Below are positions 34,491 to 46,379 of a DNA stretch of 64,000 nucleotides, piece by piece (the stretch's first letter is position 1; the number at the start of each line of letters is the position of its first letter). Source of the stretch: Gigaspora margarita (Eukaryota; Glomeromycota; Glomeromycetes; Diversisporales; Gigasporaceae). The translations under genes were made by a program, and so were the position numbers. Where the stretch lies: contig WTPW01000553.1 in the NCBI GenBank assembly GCA_009809945.1, positions 3,400 through 67,399 of the forward strand, written 5' to 3'. The notes beneath the pieces were generated by a model, which saw only the letters and a program-made list of their open reading frames with translations, made no database searches and had not been told where the DNA came from.

Positions 34491-35236
34491 CTTATCTGTA
34501 GCCTTTTAAAAATGATGGCCCGTTCATGTTCATGGGTTGGTGTTAGCTGTAAAAAATTGATCACATGATTTATTTCACATGAGTTTAACCGAATAGTCAT
34601 ACAAAGATCACGAATGCCAAGGAATCTAGAAAAACTAATAGTTCTAACTAAAGATGCCTGACAAATGACGACAGTTTCGTCATTGACGAATGACGAAACC
34701 ATTCGTCAAAGCAATTTCTGAATGACGATTTGACGAATGACGAAACCTATGACGAATGACGAAACCCATGACGAAACCCGTGATGATTAATGAAGCATAA
34801 GAAATTATTCTTTTCTTTTATAATGGAAACAAATTGATCTATACGTGGTTAATATTTTTTGTTTTCATTATCATATCTACGCATTTCTACTTTAATCGGT
34901 TATTTTTTCTTTTTTTTATGAACACATCCGATATTACCCGGTGCAGGTGTCGATCACCCGAAGATATCCGATGTGTCTTACGTAAAAAACTACCAATACA
35001 AAAAAAAATGCATTGCCTTTAGCACTTAAGAAATATGTCATAAAAGTTTAAAAGATAATAAATAAAGCTATATATTATCTTTTACGGTGTAAATTTTTAT
35101 TTGTTATAACAAATAGTAGTTTCGTCAACGGTTTCGTCAATCGTCAACAGTTTCGTCAATCATCAGCAGTTTCGTCAATCGTCAACGGTTTCATCAGGAT
35201 CGTCATTTGACGAAACCTTTCGTCAATTCAAAAATA

Positions 35237-37875
35237 CTGTAAAATCTGGACACGTGTACCCCGGGTATTTTCATTGCTCAATTTAGTACCCGGGGTACCT
35301 CTATATAGGGGGTATACCGTATTGATAGGGGTACGTAAATCGAGGTTGCTAGTTGATCGAACTTCTATTTTCATATATACACTATATATACTGCCAAAAG
35401 AAAATGCGCCATCGGGTTTTCTTGATTATCTACCGGATTCAGCCTGATTAGTAATATTATATGTTGAAAGCCCGATGTCATTCTGATGCATGCATTAGTC
35501 AGATTCTTGCATTATTTAAACATTTTGTCTAAAAAAATTTTTTTTTTAACCCGTTTATTTTTTTTCTTTGAATTTTACCGTAATATGCCGTATGTCTTTT
35601 TGAAAGTGCACCTTATTGCTTTGAGCAGGACAACGGCTCTAGGGTAGCTCTAGGGCTACCCTAACAGCTCAGCAATTTGGTTGGCTTTTTTTCCCTTAAA
35701 CCCCTTTAAATCCTTTCTCATGGCATCAAAATATTTATGGGTGAAATGCCTGAATTAATGGAAAATATTCTTAATAATTTAAATAATGAATTTTATTCCT
35801 TTAAATTTATCATTGCTACTGTACAAATTGTGCAATGTTCTCCTTAAATAAAAACCTAAAAACACGAATTCTCCAAAACGCGTTAAAAAAAAATGTCTCC
35901 ACGAAAAAGAAATAATACAAAAAAATCTCGTACTGTTAGTACTGTTAGTAAAAAAGTTTGGCGTAGCTGGACTGTTCGCGAAAAACTTATAGTGATTTAT
36001 TATTCCAAACGTGCTCAAAATAATAGAGCGACTGGAAGGAGATTTGATATTGAGCCTAAACAAGTTCGTGACTGGCAAAGCAAGAAACAAGAACTTCTAA
36101 ATTCCGTGCCTTATCTCTTAACCCTTAATCGTGGCCGACCAGCCCAGTACCCACTTTTAGAAGAAAGGCTGGTTGAGTGGATTGAAACTCTTCGGAATAA
36201 GCAGATAGCTGTTATGCGAAAAATGGTTGTTGCAAAGGCCAAAAAATTGGTTCGAATTAATGAAATAAAGGAAACATACCCTAATATTGGTGATTTTAGG
36301 TTTTCTAATGGTTGGTTGAATGGATTTTTGTTTCGTAATGAGTTATCAAATTGCCGACGCACAACAGTTTCGCAGCATCTCCCTAAAGACCTTATTAATC
36401 TACAAAATGAGTTTTTGAGTTTAGTTTTGTTCAAACGTCAGCAATACAATTATGATATTCGTCATATTGGAAACATGGACGAAACGCCTTTGTCATTTGA
36501 CCTGCCATACCCAGTAACTCTTGATAAATGTGGGGCCAAAACAATAGGCATCCGAATGACTGGGCATGAGAGGACCTCGTTTATTGTAATTTTGGGATGT
36601 CTTGCAGATGGAAGAAAGCTTCCACCAGTATGCATTTTTAAATTAAAGAACATTCCCCGTGAAAATTTTCCAGAAGGTGTCATTATTCGCGTGAACGCAA
36701 AAGGATGGTGCAATGAAGAGGAGATGAAATATTGGATCAATAACGTGTGGACTGAGCGTAGTGAATCGGGAAACCCCCAATCTCTTCTTATTTTGGATTC
36801 GTTTAGGGGTCATACTGTAGATCCTGTTAAGCATGAATTTTGCAGAAATAATACCCATCTCGCTGTAATTCTAGGGGGACTAACCAGTAAATTGCAACCT
36901 CTTGATGTTGCAATAAACAAATGTTTTAAAGAAAAGGTATAGTGTGTATTAAAATTTTTTTTGTTATTTATAGAGTATACTAACAGAGTTTTAAAAGGTA
37001 GGTGTGCTCTCGTTATAACCAGTGGATGATTGACAACCCTCATCAATTTACGCCTGCTGGACGTATCCGAAAGCCGTCATATTCTACTTTAGCTCAATGG
37101 GTAGGAGAATCGTGGGATGACATTAATCCTCGTATAATTAGAAAGGCATTCAAGTGTTGCGGTATTTCAGTAGCAACGGATGGGTCTGAAGACGATTTGG
37201 TGTTTGATTATGAAGCTTTGGGAGAAGATTTGGAAAATGTGAATGAAGAGAATATCGAAGAATCGAATGCAAATGATATTAGCGGTGAAGAGTATGAAGA
37301 AACTGAAGTTGATAACAATTAGGAATAATATCAAATTTCTCATTTTTTTTCCTTTTTTAAACAATACTGTTATATAAAGTTTGTTTTATCAAGTGCAATA
37401 TGTGCGCTTAATGAAGATTTTGTCCGAATATGCGGTAATCGACCAATAATGTAAAAAATTTGTTTGTTTTTAAAAATTGCTTATACTGGTAATGTCGAAA
37501 ATTTACATAACAACCCGACTTTTATGCTTTAATAAAAATTTTTCTTGCTTTTATAATGATTCTGATACATGTCGTAAATTTAATGATTAATAATAAAAAA
37601 TGCATTGATAATCACATGTACGAATAAATCCCCCTACACTATGATTTTTCGTATTCAATGCATCGTTAAATCAGTAGTTCTTGTTTTTATCGCGTTTATT
37701 TTGCTGGTGAATTAATTAAAAACTGGTTTTTTTACAACTTTGTATATGTTATATTTAGTGCATAACGATACGCTATAAGAAGATATATTAATACCCGGAT
37801 ATAAGTCACGAACTGGCGCTTCAAACTAGCAAGGGGTACACTGCACGGGGGGGTACACGTGTCCAGATTTTACGG
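35237..37875 (+). mobile_element. Complete pogo-type DNA transposon (2.64 kb)
   Basis: TIRs of about 26 bp, differing at one or two bases: CTGTAAAATCTGGACACGTG at the left end and its complement CACGTGTCCAGATTTTACGG at the right. TA is present on both sides (35235-35236, 37876-37877). The single gene inside (35893-37322) is intact. Everything needed for autonomous movement appears present. The GTACCCCGGG palindromes just inside the left end may be extra binding sites. Confidence 0.85.
35893..37322 (+). CDS. pogo/Tigger-like DDD transposase, two exons
   Basis: Cuts and pastes its element into TA sites. Exons 35893-36936 and 37002-37322, joined across a 65-nt intron (GTATAG donor, branch-like CTAAC at 36980-36984, TAG acceptor); 454 residues. 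Residues 20-70 form a basic N-terminal helix-turn-helix; 75-160 fit a CENP-B-type DNA-binding domain. The DDE_1 core has Asp196 (GNMDETPL), Asp302 (LLILDSFRGH) and Asp338 (SKLQPLD), a DD35D arrangement. The C-terminal exon has the WMI, WVGESWDDI and CGIS motifs of pogo transposases and an acidic tail. The ATG follows an A-rich run (good context). No stop or frameshift, so possibly active. Confidence 0.9.
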
Positions 37876-37904
37876 TAGTTTCGTCAAGCATCTTTAGTTC
37901 TAAC

Positions 37905-39311
37905 AGTCTTAATAGATAGCTTATAAATTTATTAATATTATCATATCCATCAGTTATAATGAATAAAATACAATTAACAGATAAAGTAGATATATTATAA
38001 CTGATAGATATAATCATTATTTTTCATAATTCTCAATATGTATAAATAACCTGATATTTCTTTAGGAATTAATAGTTCTATACTCACAATTAACAAAATA
38101 ATTGTGTCTTCATACACTGATTAATAAAATCTAATTTTCATATCTTCATACATAGGAATAGCTTGATTCCAATTATTAAAAGATTTAACAATCTTGATCA
38201 TATGACTACTGAGAAGGTTTTACCCTTTAAACATAAACATTGTAGAATATTGGCATCTAATTTATAACCTTATACAATTATCTGTATCATCATATATATT
38301 TAGCAATTTGACTCTTTTGTAATAGCAAATTACTTAAAACCTTTATACATAATTTGCTGCTTAAGCATGTAAGACATTTATTAAATATCAATATCCAGTC
38401 ACTTTGAACTAATTTAGAGAAGGTTTGAGTATAACATTTTGATAGTGACTGTGTGCTTTCACTCAACCTACTTATATTATTTAGAATTTAACTATATTTA
38501 CAAATTATGAAACTTGAAACTGCTATTGATTACCAACAAGTGATAATAAGAACTATTTTAATAGATTAATTATTTGAGTTACAATTTAAAAACAAACTAA
38601 TACAATAGTTCATCATTTATTATATCAATATACAAAGAAAAAATTCTTTATCTTTGTTATCCATTATACATAATCATATTACAAACATTTAGATAGTTTT
38701 ATCTTGATTTTTCTTACTTACCTTGTTGATATATTGCTAGTAAAATATATGTTTATATTAGAAAATTTGAAATGGTTTATTAGCAATTCAAATTAACCCA
38801 ATATTATAACTTTATAGTATGATTAATATTTAGGATCAAATATTAATAGATTGGATTTAACTATACTAGATTTAGTACATTGTACTAGATTAGTACAAGA
38901 AATATACTAAAATTCTCACCAATTAAAATAATATAATTAAGCTCAAAATTAATATGCAACTTACTTATATTATGGGTTTTTTTAATAAATTTAATAGTCT
39001 TGTTATTGTTTCATGTAAGACAAAATCATGTACCAATTATAGGAATTTATTGTTAGATAGTAAAATATAACAATGATTATATTAAATAAATCAATTAATT
39101 GATATTATCTGAAGAGTTATCATAATGCAACATGACACAAATCCTATAAGGAAATCTATTTTTTTATTAAGTTAATAAGTACTTGTTGTTGGTCATATTG
39201 TGGATAATAACTTATTATTCACTAGGATACTGTTTTTATAATATGGCTTAAGGTCATGTTATAATACGGTATTCACTGTGAAGAAATCAGCAATTATCAG
39301 CTACAATTTGA
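37905..39311. other. AT-rich spacer, no gene
   Basis: No protein-like frame and no clear repeat ends were found by eye. Confidence 0.4.
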
Positions 39312-39510
39312 CCAATAATATGCTTATCCAACATGTCTAACATAAACAATGAATGATTTTTGTGTAACTTATTCAGCCTCCTTCTAATACAAATACACAA
39401 ATTTTCATTCACCTCTTAAGAAGTGATAAAAATTTGTATATTGTATTAGGAGGTGGCCGAATAACACACAAAATCGTTCAGTGTTCACATAAGACATGTC
39501 GAATAAGTTG
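39312..39510. mobile_element. 200-bp palindromic MITE
   Basis: Arms pair from CTTATCCAACATGTCTAA on the left to CATGTCGAATAAG on the right. They share CAGCCTCCTTCTAATACAAA and its complement around a centre near 39420. Non-coding. Confidence 0.6.
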
Positions 39511-39620
39511 TGTTAATTAATTAAAAGTTGTAAAACTAATTATAATGAATCTAATAATAGTTAAATTGTTAAAATTGGCCTAGTAGATGCCAAGATATTT
39601 TTGAAATATGATTGGCTGAC

Positions 39621-40345
39621 TTGCGGGTCGATAGCATAGTGGTTACGCTCCCAGGTCCCAAACATAAGGTCACTGGTTCAAGTCCCACTAGGAACATTAA
39701 ATTCTACACAGAGTCATGAGACAGACAGGCTGAACCAGGTGCTAGGACCACATGCGGGTCTATAACTACATTTGGATGCTCTATGAGGAATTGGCATATA
39801 AAAATGAACCCCTAGTGAAGATCTGAACAAAAAAGAAAATAAAGAATACTTTCAGTGAAATTCTGGTAAAACAAAAAGAATACTTCCAGTGGAATTCCAG
39901 TAGAACAAGGGATACTTCCAGTGGAATTCCGGTTGCAAGGTACAAACACGGTGTTTGACACCAAATTAGGAAAAACATCCTATGAGGAATGGCCACACCT
40001 AACCTAATCTCAGAAGGAGATACCTGCGGCAGAAGAAAAATGGACCTATCAAGCATACTGGCAGAATAATCTAACTTCTTAAAGCTGTCTGGGATACTTA
40101 AGTTAGGATACACCAGAAGACGGACTGGCTGGACTCAACTAGGTAAAACTAGACAAAGGAGGAGTAGGATAGGAAAGACTCTGTAGGACAAAATTGATAG
40201 CCTAGTACTGTAATAAGAAATAAAAAATGTAATATAAAAATGTAGGGGGTCCGCAGGGCCCCATGACCAATAGATAATAAAAAAGTGCAACACTCTGCGC
40301 CCAGGGGAGTATAACCTACTCTGGTTTAAAAAAAATATGATCAGC
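39621..40345 (+). mobile_element. tRNA-derived SINE-like unit 1
   Basis: Starts with a tRNA-like head: A-box-like ATAGCATAGTGGTTA (39631-39645) and B-box-like GGTTCAAGTCCC (39675-39686), correctly spaced for RNA polymerase III. The unrelated body includes three tandem copies of a 30-bp TACTTCCAGTGGAATTCC-type unit (about 39845-39940). An A-run near 40327 may mark the 3' end. Related heads are at 56745 and 61855. The minus-strand 110-codon frame over it is a by-product. Confidence 0.6.
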
Positions 40346-40794
40346 TAGCTATGTAAAATTCTTTGTAAATAAACATTTAGGGTCTTTGTCTTGAAAATAG
40401 GAGTTTGAAATCCCAAGCCAAAATTGATATTTTTTTGTTAAATCTTAATTTATGAAATACAAAGCTTATTTTGTACAAATTTTATAACTGGTTAACTTAA
40501 TATTAAAATAAGTAATAGAATTCCAGAAATTAGACAAAAATTTTTGGAATATCTAAAAATAGAATAGAAATAATCAACATAATAGATAAATATTTTACTA
40601 TTAATTTCGTATAAAACATCATTACACAATTTTAATTTTACCCAATAATAAGAATTTTGCAAAGTTCATATCTAAAATTAGTGAAAACCCAAGTTTGGGT
40701 TGTTTGAGTTATACAATCTTTATTTACTATTTACTCAAAAAAATTTCTACTATCATAGGGCCATCTTCAAAGCAAAAACTCTATTCGTTTATAT
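40346..40794. other. AT-rich spacer, no gene
   Basis: Nothing recognisable. Confidence 0.4.
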
Positions 40795-41295
40795 AAAATT
40801 TTATATAGTTAACCATTTGTTTTTTGAAAATATCTTAGTATTTACTAGGCTGAATTTAATAATCTAACTACTATTAGATTCATTATAATAATCTCTACAA
40901 CTTTCAATTAACCAACAAGACTCATTAACTTAGTAAACAAAGTTTTTTCTTAGATGATTATAACATTATAAGCAAAAATGCTATAATTACTCAAAAAAAC
41001 TATTTTATTACCAAGTTAACAAGTCTTGTTAATTAATTGGAAGTTGTAGAGTTTATTATAAAGAATCTAATAGTGGTTAGATATTAAAATTGGGCTAGTA
41101 GATGCAAAGATAACTTTAAAAAATATTGGACAACTATATAAAATTTTGTATAAAAAATGTTTGTTTACATAAAATTTTACATAGTTGAACAATCATATTT
41201 CAAAGAAATCTTGGCATCTACTAGGCTGATTTTAATGATCTAATATTATTAGATTCATTATAATGAGCTCTATTACTTTTAGTTAATCAACAAGG
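40795..41295. mobile_element. Palindromic repeats of the GCCTAGTAGATGC family
   Basis: Three related arms are visible: 40795-40945 (inverted), 41022-41150 (direct) and 41160-41295 (inverted); a fourth direct arm is at 39500-39605. Shared words include CTAGTAGATGC, ATTATAATGAATCTAATA and CAACTTTTAATTAA-like ends. The pair 41022-41295 is a hairpin of about 270 bp. Confidence 0.5.
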
Positions 41296-43876
41296 CTTAT
41301 TAAATAGTAAAAATAGTTTTTTTATGAGATTATTGGCATTTTAGCCATATATGATTCATATAGTAATTTGTATTATGCCATACTATGATCACTTTTCAGG
41401 TAACTAGAAATCATATTAATGGATTGGATTTGCACTTTTTTTACTAATTTTAGTACAGTTTGTAAAATAGATTAAATTTTAAAAACTTATATAATTTATA
41501 TTTTTATATACAAAAATCTGTTAGATGTTCAAAAATAGTTTGGTATTTTTTATTTTAACATCAATAAGAAAATTATTTTTAAATATTTTTTTTAAATATT
41601 CAATTATTTGTAATTTCAAATATACTAGATTTAGTACATTGTTATTTATATTATTTTTATAAATTATTAGTAAATTTTATAAACTAAAAGCTTATAACAT
41701 TAAAATATCATGGGCATATTATATTTAAAAAAATTTTATTATTTATTAATAAAAATTTTAACTTTATATTGTAAGGTTTATGTAGTACTAATAAAATTAT
41801 TATTATTTTTAGCATTTTTTATATTTTTTAAAATTTTTGAATAATTTTTAAAAAAGGTTTATTTAGTAAATTTTTTTAATTTTCAATAAAAATTATAAAT
41901 AAGATATTGTTGCTTTTGTAAAAAAAATATTAAAATAAAGTAATATTTTACAACTTTTACATATAGTTAAAATTTTACTAATTTTTAATATAAAAAATTT
42001 ACTAAGTAAATTTTTGCAATATTTTGTAAACTAGAAAAGATTATTAAAAATTTAAAAAAAAATTATAATCTATAAGCTTTTAAGCACAGGTTGCCTACTA
42101 TTTAAAGAACTTATAAAAATTTTTTAAAATATAATTATTATATAAAATTAGCTAATAACTAGGCTTTAAGGTGTACAAAATCTAGTCAAAACACTAGGTT
42201 TAGTATAGCTAGAACCAATCCATTAATAAAAAAAAAGTTAAAAACAATAAGTAGGCATTACTTATCTAATTTGCAGATATTATATAATCAAAAAATTATT
42301 CTAATATAAAACAAAAATTTTGAAAAATTTTTGGTTATCATACTTTTTAATAATTCTAAGCTAAGTGTTTTTGGAAAATAATATACTTGTTATAAAACAA
42401 AACCAAAACTAAGTGCCAGTAAGTATTATATATATATGAGGATATGATTTTTTTTAGTAAAAAAAAAATTAAATTTTTTTCGATCCTGCAATAAAACAGA
42501 TTTTACCAAATATTAGAAAGGATTACAAGGTTTTTGTTTTGGATCTGTTATAAATAAAACTATTACTTATCTTCTTTTAGATAAATTATAAAAAATGAAA
42601 TAATTTTTAGCAACTATTATATGATTAGCACTAGGCAAAAATTATTGGGTAATTTGCAACTAGAGGCAAGAATTGAAGTTTCAGCTAGCCATATAAAGCT
42701 TGTAGATTTTTTTACAAATAATTTGGGTGCCAACTAATATATAAATAATGAATCAGAAAAAGAGAATATTAATAAAGTAGATATATCAAGCAATAGCTAT
42801 AGTATTATAATAGTGATAGTAGTTAATATTAAGATTAGAAAGAAGCAGTTAGTAATTAAAAGTACATTATGAACTAATAAAAGTATTTCTATTAATTCCT
42901 AACAAGTTTCTTACTCTTATACTACAGTGCCCACTATAAGTATCCGGCCCCCAGTAACTTTTCAGAGTTAATTTGCAATGCCTTTAAATTTTTAGTATAT
43001 AAAAAGTATCACAGATATAGATCATCTTTATACTTTTGTAACCAATAAAACATCTACATTAAAATATCACATTATCATAAAGTTTATGCATTTTTATATA
43101 TAATAATTACCCTAAATCTTCAAATAAAAATATTTTAAGACTAATATAGTTAATTTAAGTATTTGAGGCTCTTTTTAATTTTATAATTAAAAAGAGCTAT
43201 CAAATATTAAATTGATCATGTTGATGCTAAAATATTTTATTTAAAATTTAGCTAATTTTTGATATTGAGAATGTAATAAAATAAAATTTTTAAAAAAATT
43301 TAAATATGTCTATTTTGACAACAACTAATCAATTTAATATTTAAGGGCTCTTTTGAATTTTATATGCATATAGAATTCAGAAAAAACCTTTAAACATTAA
43401 AATTAATTATGTTATTGTCAAAATATTTTTATTATTTATTTTTTTTTTGCTTAGTCAAGACTTACCAAATATGACCTCTTTGTTTTTATTATACTGTAGG
43501 AAGAACAAGTACATACAGTATAAATTTTTAAAAAATAAACAATATTGATATTATGTGACCTAAAAAACTAGATTAAATGCAAATCACTATACAGAATTCC
43601 TGGAAATTCTAACATGTTTACAGCCTTGTGCTACTATACAAAGGCATTTTTAAAGAAAATAGCTGTAGAAGTAGGAGGAAAAACAAACCTAAAAGAGGAC
43701 AAAACAAATAAAGGTAGTAAACAAAACAAAGTAACCAAAGAAAATAAAGAAACAAAGATCAAAAAAGAAAAATACAAGGTTTCAGGTCAATTAAAACCTG
43801 GCACTCAGACAGACAAATTATTGCAAAATTATATAATACTAAAAAGTAGTCTCTACTCTAATTAAACTCAAATTAA
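41296..43876. other. AT-rich gene-free region
   Basis: No credible coding sequence. The lysine-rich 83-codon frame at 43614-43865 is unsupported. Small hairpins occur near 43178 (CTCTTTTTAATT with AATTAAAAAGAG). A segment CAGTGCCCACTATAAGTATC at about 42926 looks like a mariner-type end, but its partner was not found. Confidence 0.4.
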
Positions 43877-44068
43877 TGTATCCTCTAAAAATAAACCCCT
43901 TTTTTTACTATAGAGATGCTTATTTTTGAGTATAATCTCAACTAATAATTTGAATGATTTGATATTTGGTTGCTTATTTCTATTATATAAGAGGTGCTTA
44001 TCTTTGGGTATATATGGATTGTAGGGAGTACTTACTTTTGGGGATGCTTATTTTCAGAGGAATATAGT
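43877..44068. mobile_element. MITE of the ATTCCTCCRAAAATAAGC family, copy 1
   Basis: Left TGTATCCTCTAAAAATAAAC and right GATGCTTATTTTCAGAGGAA, with several internal repeats of GCTTATTTYT. Same termini as 61625-61841. Non-coding. Confidence 0.5.
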
Positions 44069-46379
44069 ATTATATGTAGGCATAAAAAAAACTATTACTA
44101 GAAAAAACCTCTAATCTAAATGAAAAAAAAACAAAACTATAGCAAAAAAACATTCTAGAAAAAAACTTCTTTTCAAATTTTTTTCCAAAATACTCTATAT
44201 ATCATTTCACAGGACCCAAATTTCACTTGTGACTTAATTCCAATATGGTAGCTGCATTTTCAAATTTGAACAGAGTAAAACATTGCTGATATTTTGAAGA
44301 GGATAAACCAAAAAGCCCACTTTGTTAAAATTTCAAAAGAGCCAAAGCGATGAGACAAATTATTTGTATTAAATTTAAAAGAACATGTATTCAGAAAGAC
44401 TCTTTTTTTTTGTTGTTTCCTATTGTTTTACTACAGAAACCTTCATCAATAGAAAAAATCTTCACCAAAATTTCTTGTACAAAAGCAATACTTTCTGCTA
44501 GTTATATTGTAAAAAAAATGCATTTGGCTTGTATGGCAAATATAAAAAAGAAGTTCCTAAAGCAATAGTTAACCTTTATAAAAACTATTTTCTATGTTAT
44601 TCTACTAGAAATTAAATATATACAATTAGATATCATATAATATAATAAAAAAATTAGATTATAAATTATTTGATAACTTCAAAAAGAGCTTTCTTTTTTA
44701 CAAATATTTTATTAGCTAAAGAACTAAAAAAGAGCAAAAAAGAAATGTATAGCTCTTTATAATACATATAGTAAGAATAGAAAATTTATAATATACCAAT
44801 AGCTGATGAATAGCTGTAATTTATCCTACTGATAATCAATTTAGAGAAGAAAGAGATATTCTTATTAAAAAAATAAATCATAATATCTAAATTAAATGAT
44901 TCAATGAATTTTTGATAAATTGTTATAGAGATTACACTATTAATTTGTTTGCAAATCATATCAAAAGAGCTGTCTGAGAGAAATCTAATAATCGGTTAGA
45001 TTAATGCATTGATCGTTCTTAATCTATATATTTCCTAATGAATATTAATAGTGCACCCGAATTCGTGTCAAAAAATTTAACTATTATCTAAGTATATCAC
45101 GGATAGGGTGCGATGAAGTTTATAGTTTAATGATGAGAAATTATGCAGCATCTAATTGGTTAGTCCTTCCTCATGATATAGTCTTCCTATATTTGTGCGT
45201 GCATATGTACGAATGTACGTATATTGCTTGGAACTTTTTATCTTCATCGTTACATGTGCAATAATGCTATGCGCAAGTCTAAACATGCTTTATTTCGCCT
45301 GTTTTATTTATGGTTATGCTTGTATCATCTGAGTTATCAATTTATGCATTTGCATAAATTTTTTTTATTTTCATACCAGTTTTTTCGTCAAACTGTCGAA
45401 CTTCATTTTCACATGATTTGGATTCGCACAAAAAGTCAAGCTTATTATTACAGAATTAGAAATGCTGTCGCATAATATAGGATTTTTTAATACCAGAAAT
45501 CATTATTCTTAGAATTGTTATAAATTACAAGTTATAGCACTATGCCTGCACTTCCATGTCTGATATGTCTGATGCAATTTAATTTCAATGCTCGCTTTTG
45601 AATCTAATATGCAACGTATTTGTAACTTCATTGCGCAGTTACTTATTTGGTAAACAATATTTAATCATACATTTCTGCATTTAAGTGCATTTATCTCGAT
45701 ATGTTTTTTCGCTAACGTTTCTATTGTGGAAGAGAACCACATTGTTTCAATTCTATTTGAGAAGAACTTTATTGATACAAAAAATTCATCAATTAGTCTA
45801 TTTATAGAGATTTAGATATTTATATCTTTCATGAACTTTAATTACTACCCTTATTAAATCAAATTGCGCAGTTTATAACGATCATATAATTAAAATATTT
45901 AAATCAGCTTTGAACTAAAATCAGTGATTTATAACATCGTGGTTTAAATCATGCGCCATCAGTATTTATAATGGGCACGAGATATTTATAATTAACACAA
46001 TTCTGTGCTGTCACTACTAGTCTAGTTTTAATAATAGTTGTAGATATAATCAAAATCTGGTTTAATATTCCCACATATTTCTATTACTAGGAAAACAGCC
46101 CGAATTTGTTTATTGCGATTCTTAATGAACCACATCAAGCAACATAATTACTAATTTTATATATTAATTAATGTAAAAGTAATAGAGCTTAAAGACACGG
46201 TTAGATATCCTAAATATACAACTTACTGACAATTTAGAGAATTTTTTGATTTACTACGCTTTTAGAATTTTTAAATTATAAAAAAATTTTTAATAATAAT
46301 AGCAACAAATAAATAATTAATTTCAGATATAATACTTCGTTCTCGATAACACTATCATTTATTTGCACACTTAATTAAC
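44069..46379. other. AT-rich region downstream of the F-box gene, no gene
   Basis: Several short frames (44350-44568, 45224-45475) lack protein-like support. No repeat ends found with confidence. Confidence 0.4.

Larger units (their letters stand above)
34649..37896. mobile_element. hAT-type MITE with TGACGAAAC arrays, split by a pogo element
   Basis: Ends TAAAGATGCCTGAC and GTCAAGCATCTTTA with a perfect 8-bp duplication GTTCTAAC (34641-34648, 37897-37904). The left side has many TGACGAAAC units, the right side the inverted GTTTCGTCA units (about 35105-35228). The pogo element (35237-37875) occupies a TA in the right array. Without it the MITE is about 0.6 kb and non-coding. Confidence 0.75.

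Noticed and set aside
36111-37046. Minus-strand frames opposite the pogo gene
   Set aside because: Antisense shadows of the transposase exons.
39631-39690. Functional tRNA gene
   Set aside because: Promoter-like boxes are present but the cloverleaf does not close and the unit continues into a repeated body; SINE-like instead.
42926-42955. Possible mariner end CAGTGCCCACTATAAG
   Set aside because: Partner terminus not found within several kb.
43614-43865. Lysine-rich 83-codon frame
   Set aside because: Composition follows local A-richness; no start context, homologue or repeat copy visible.
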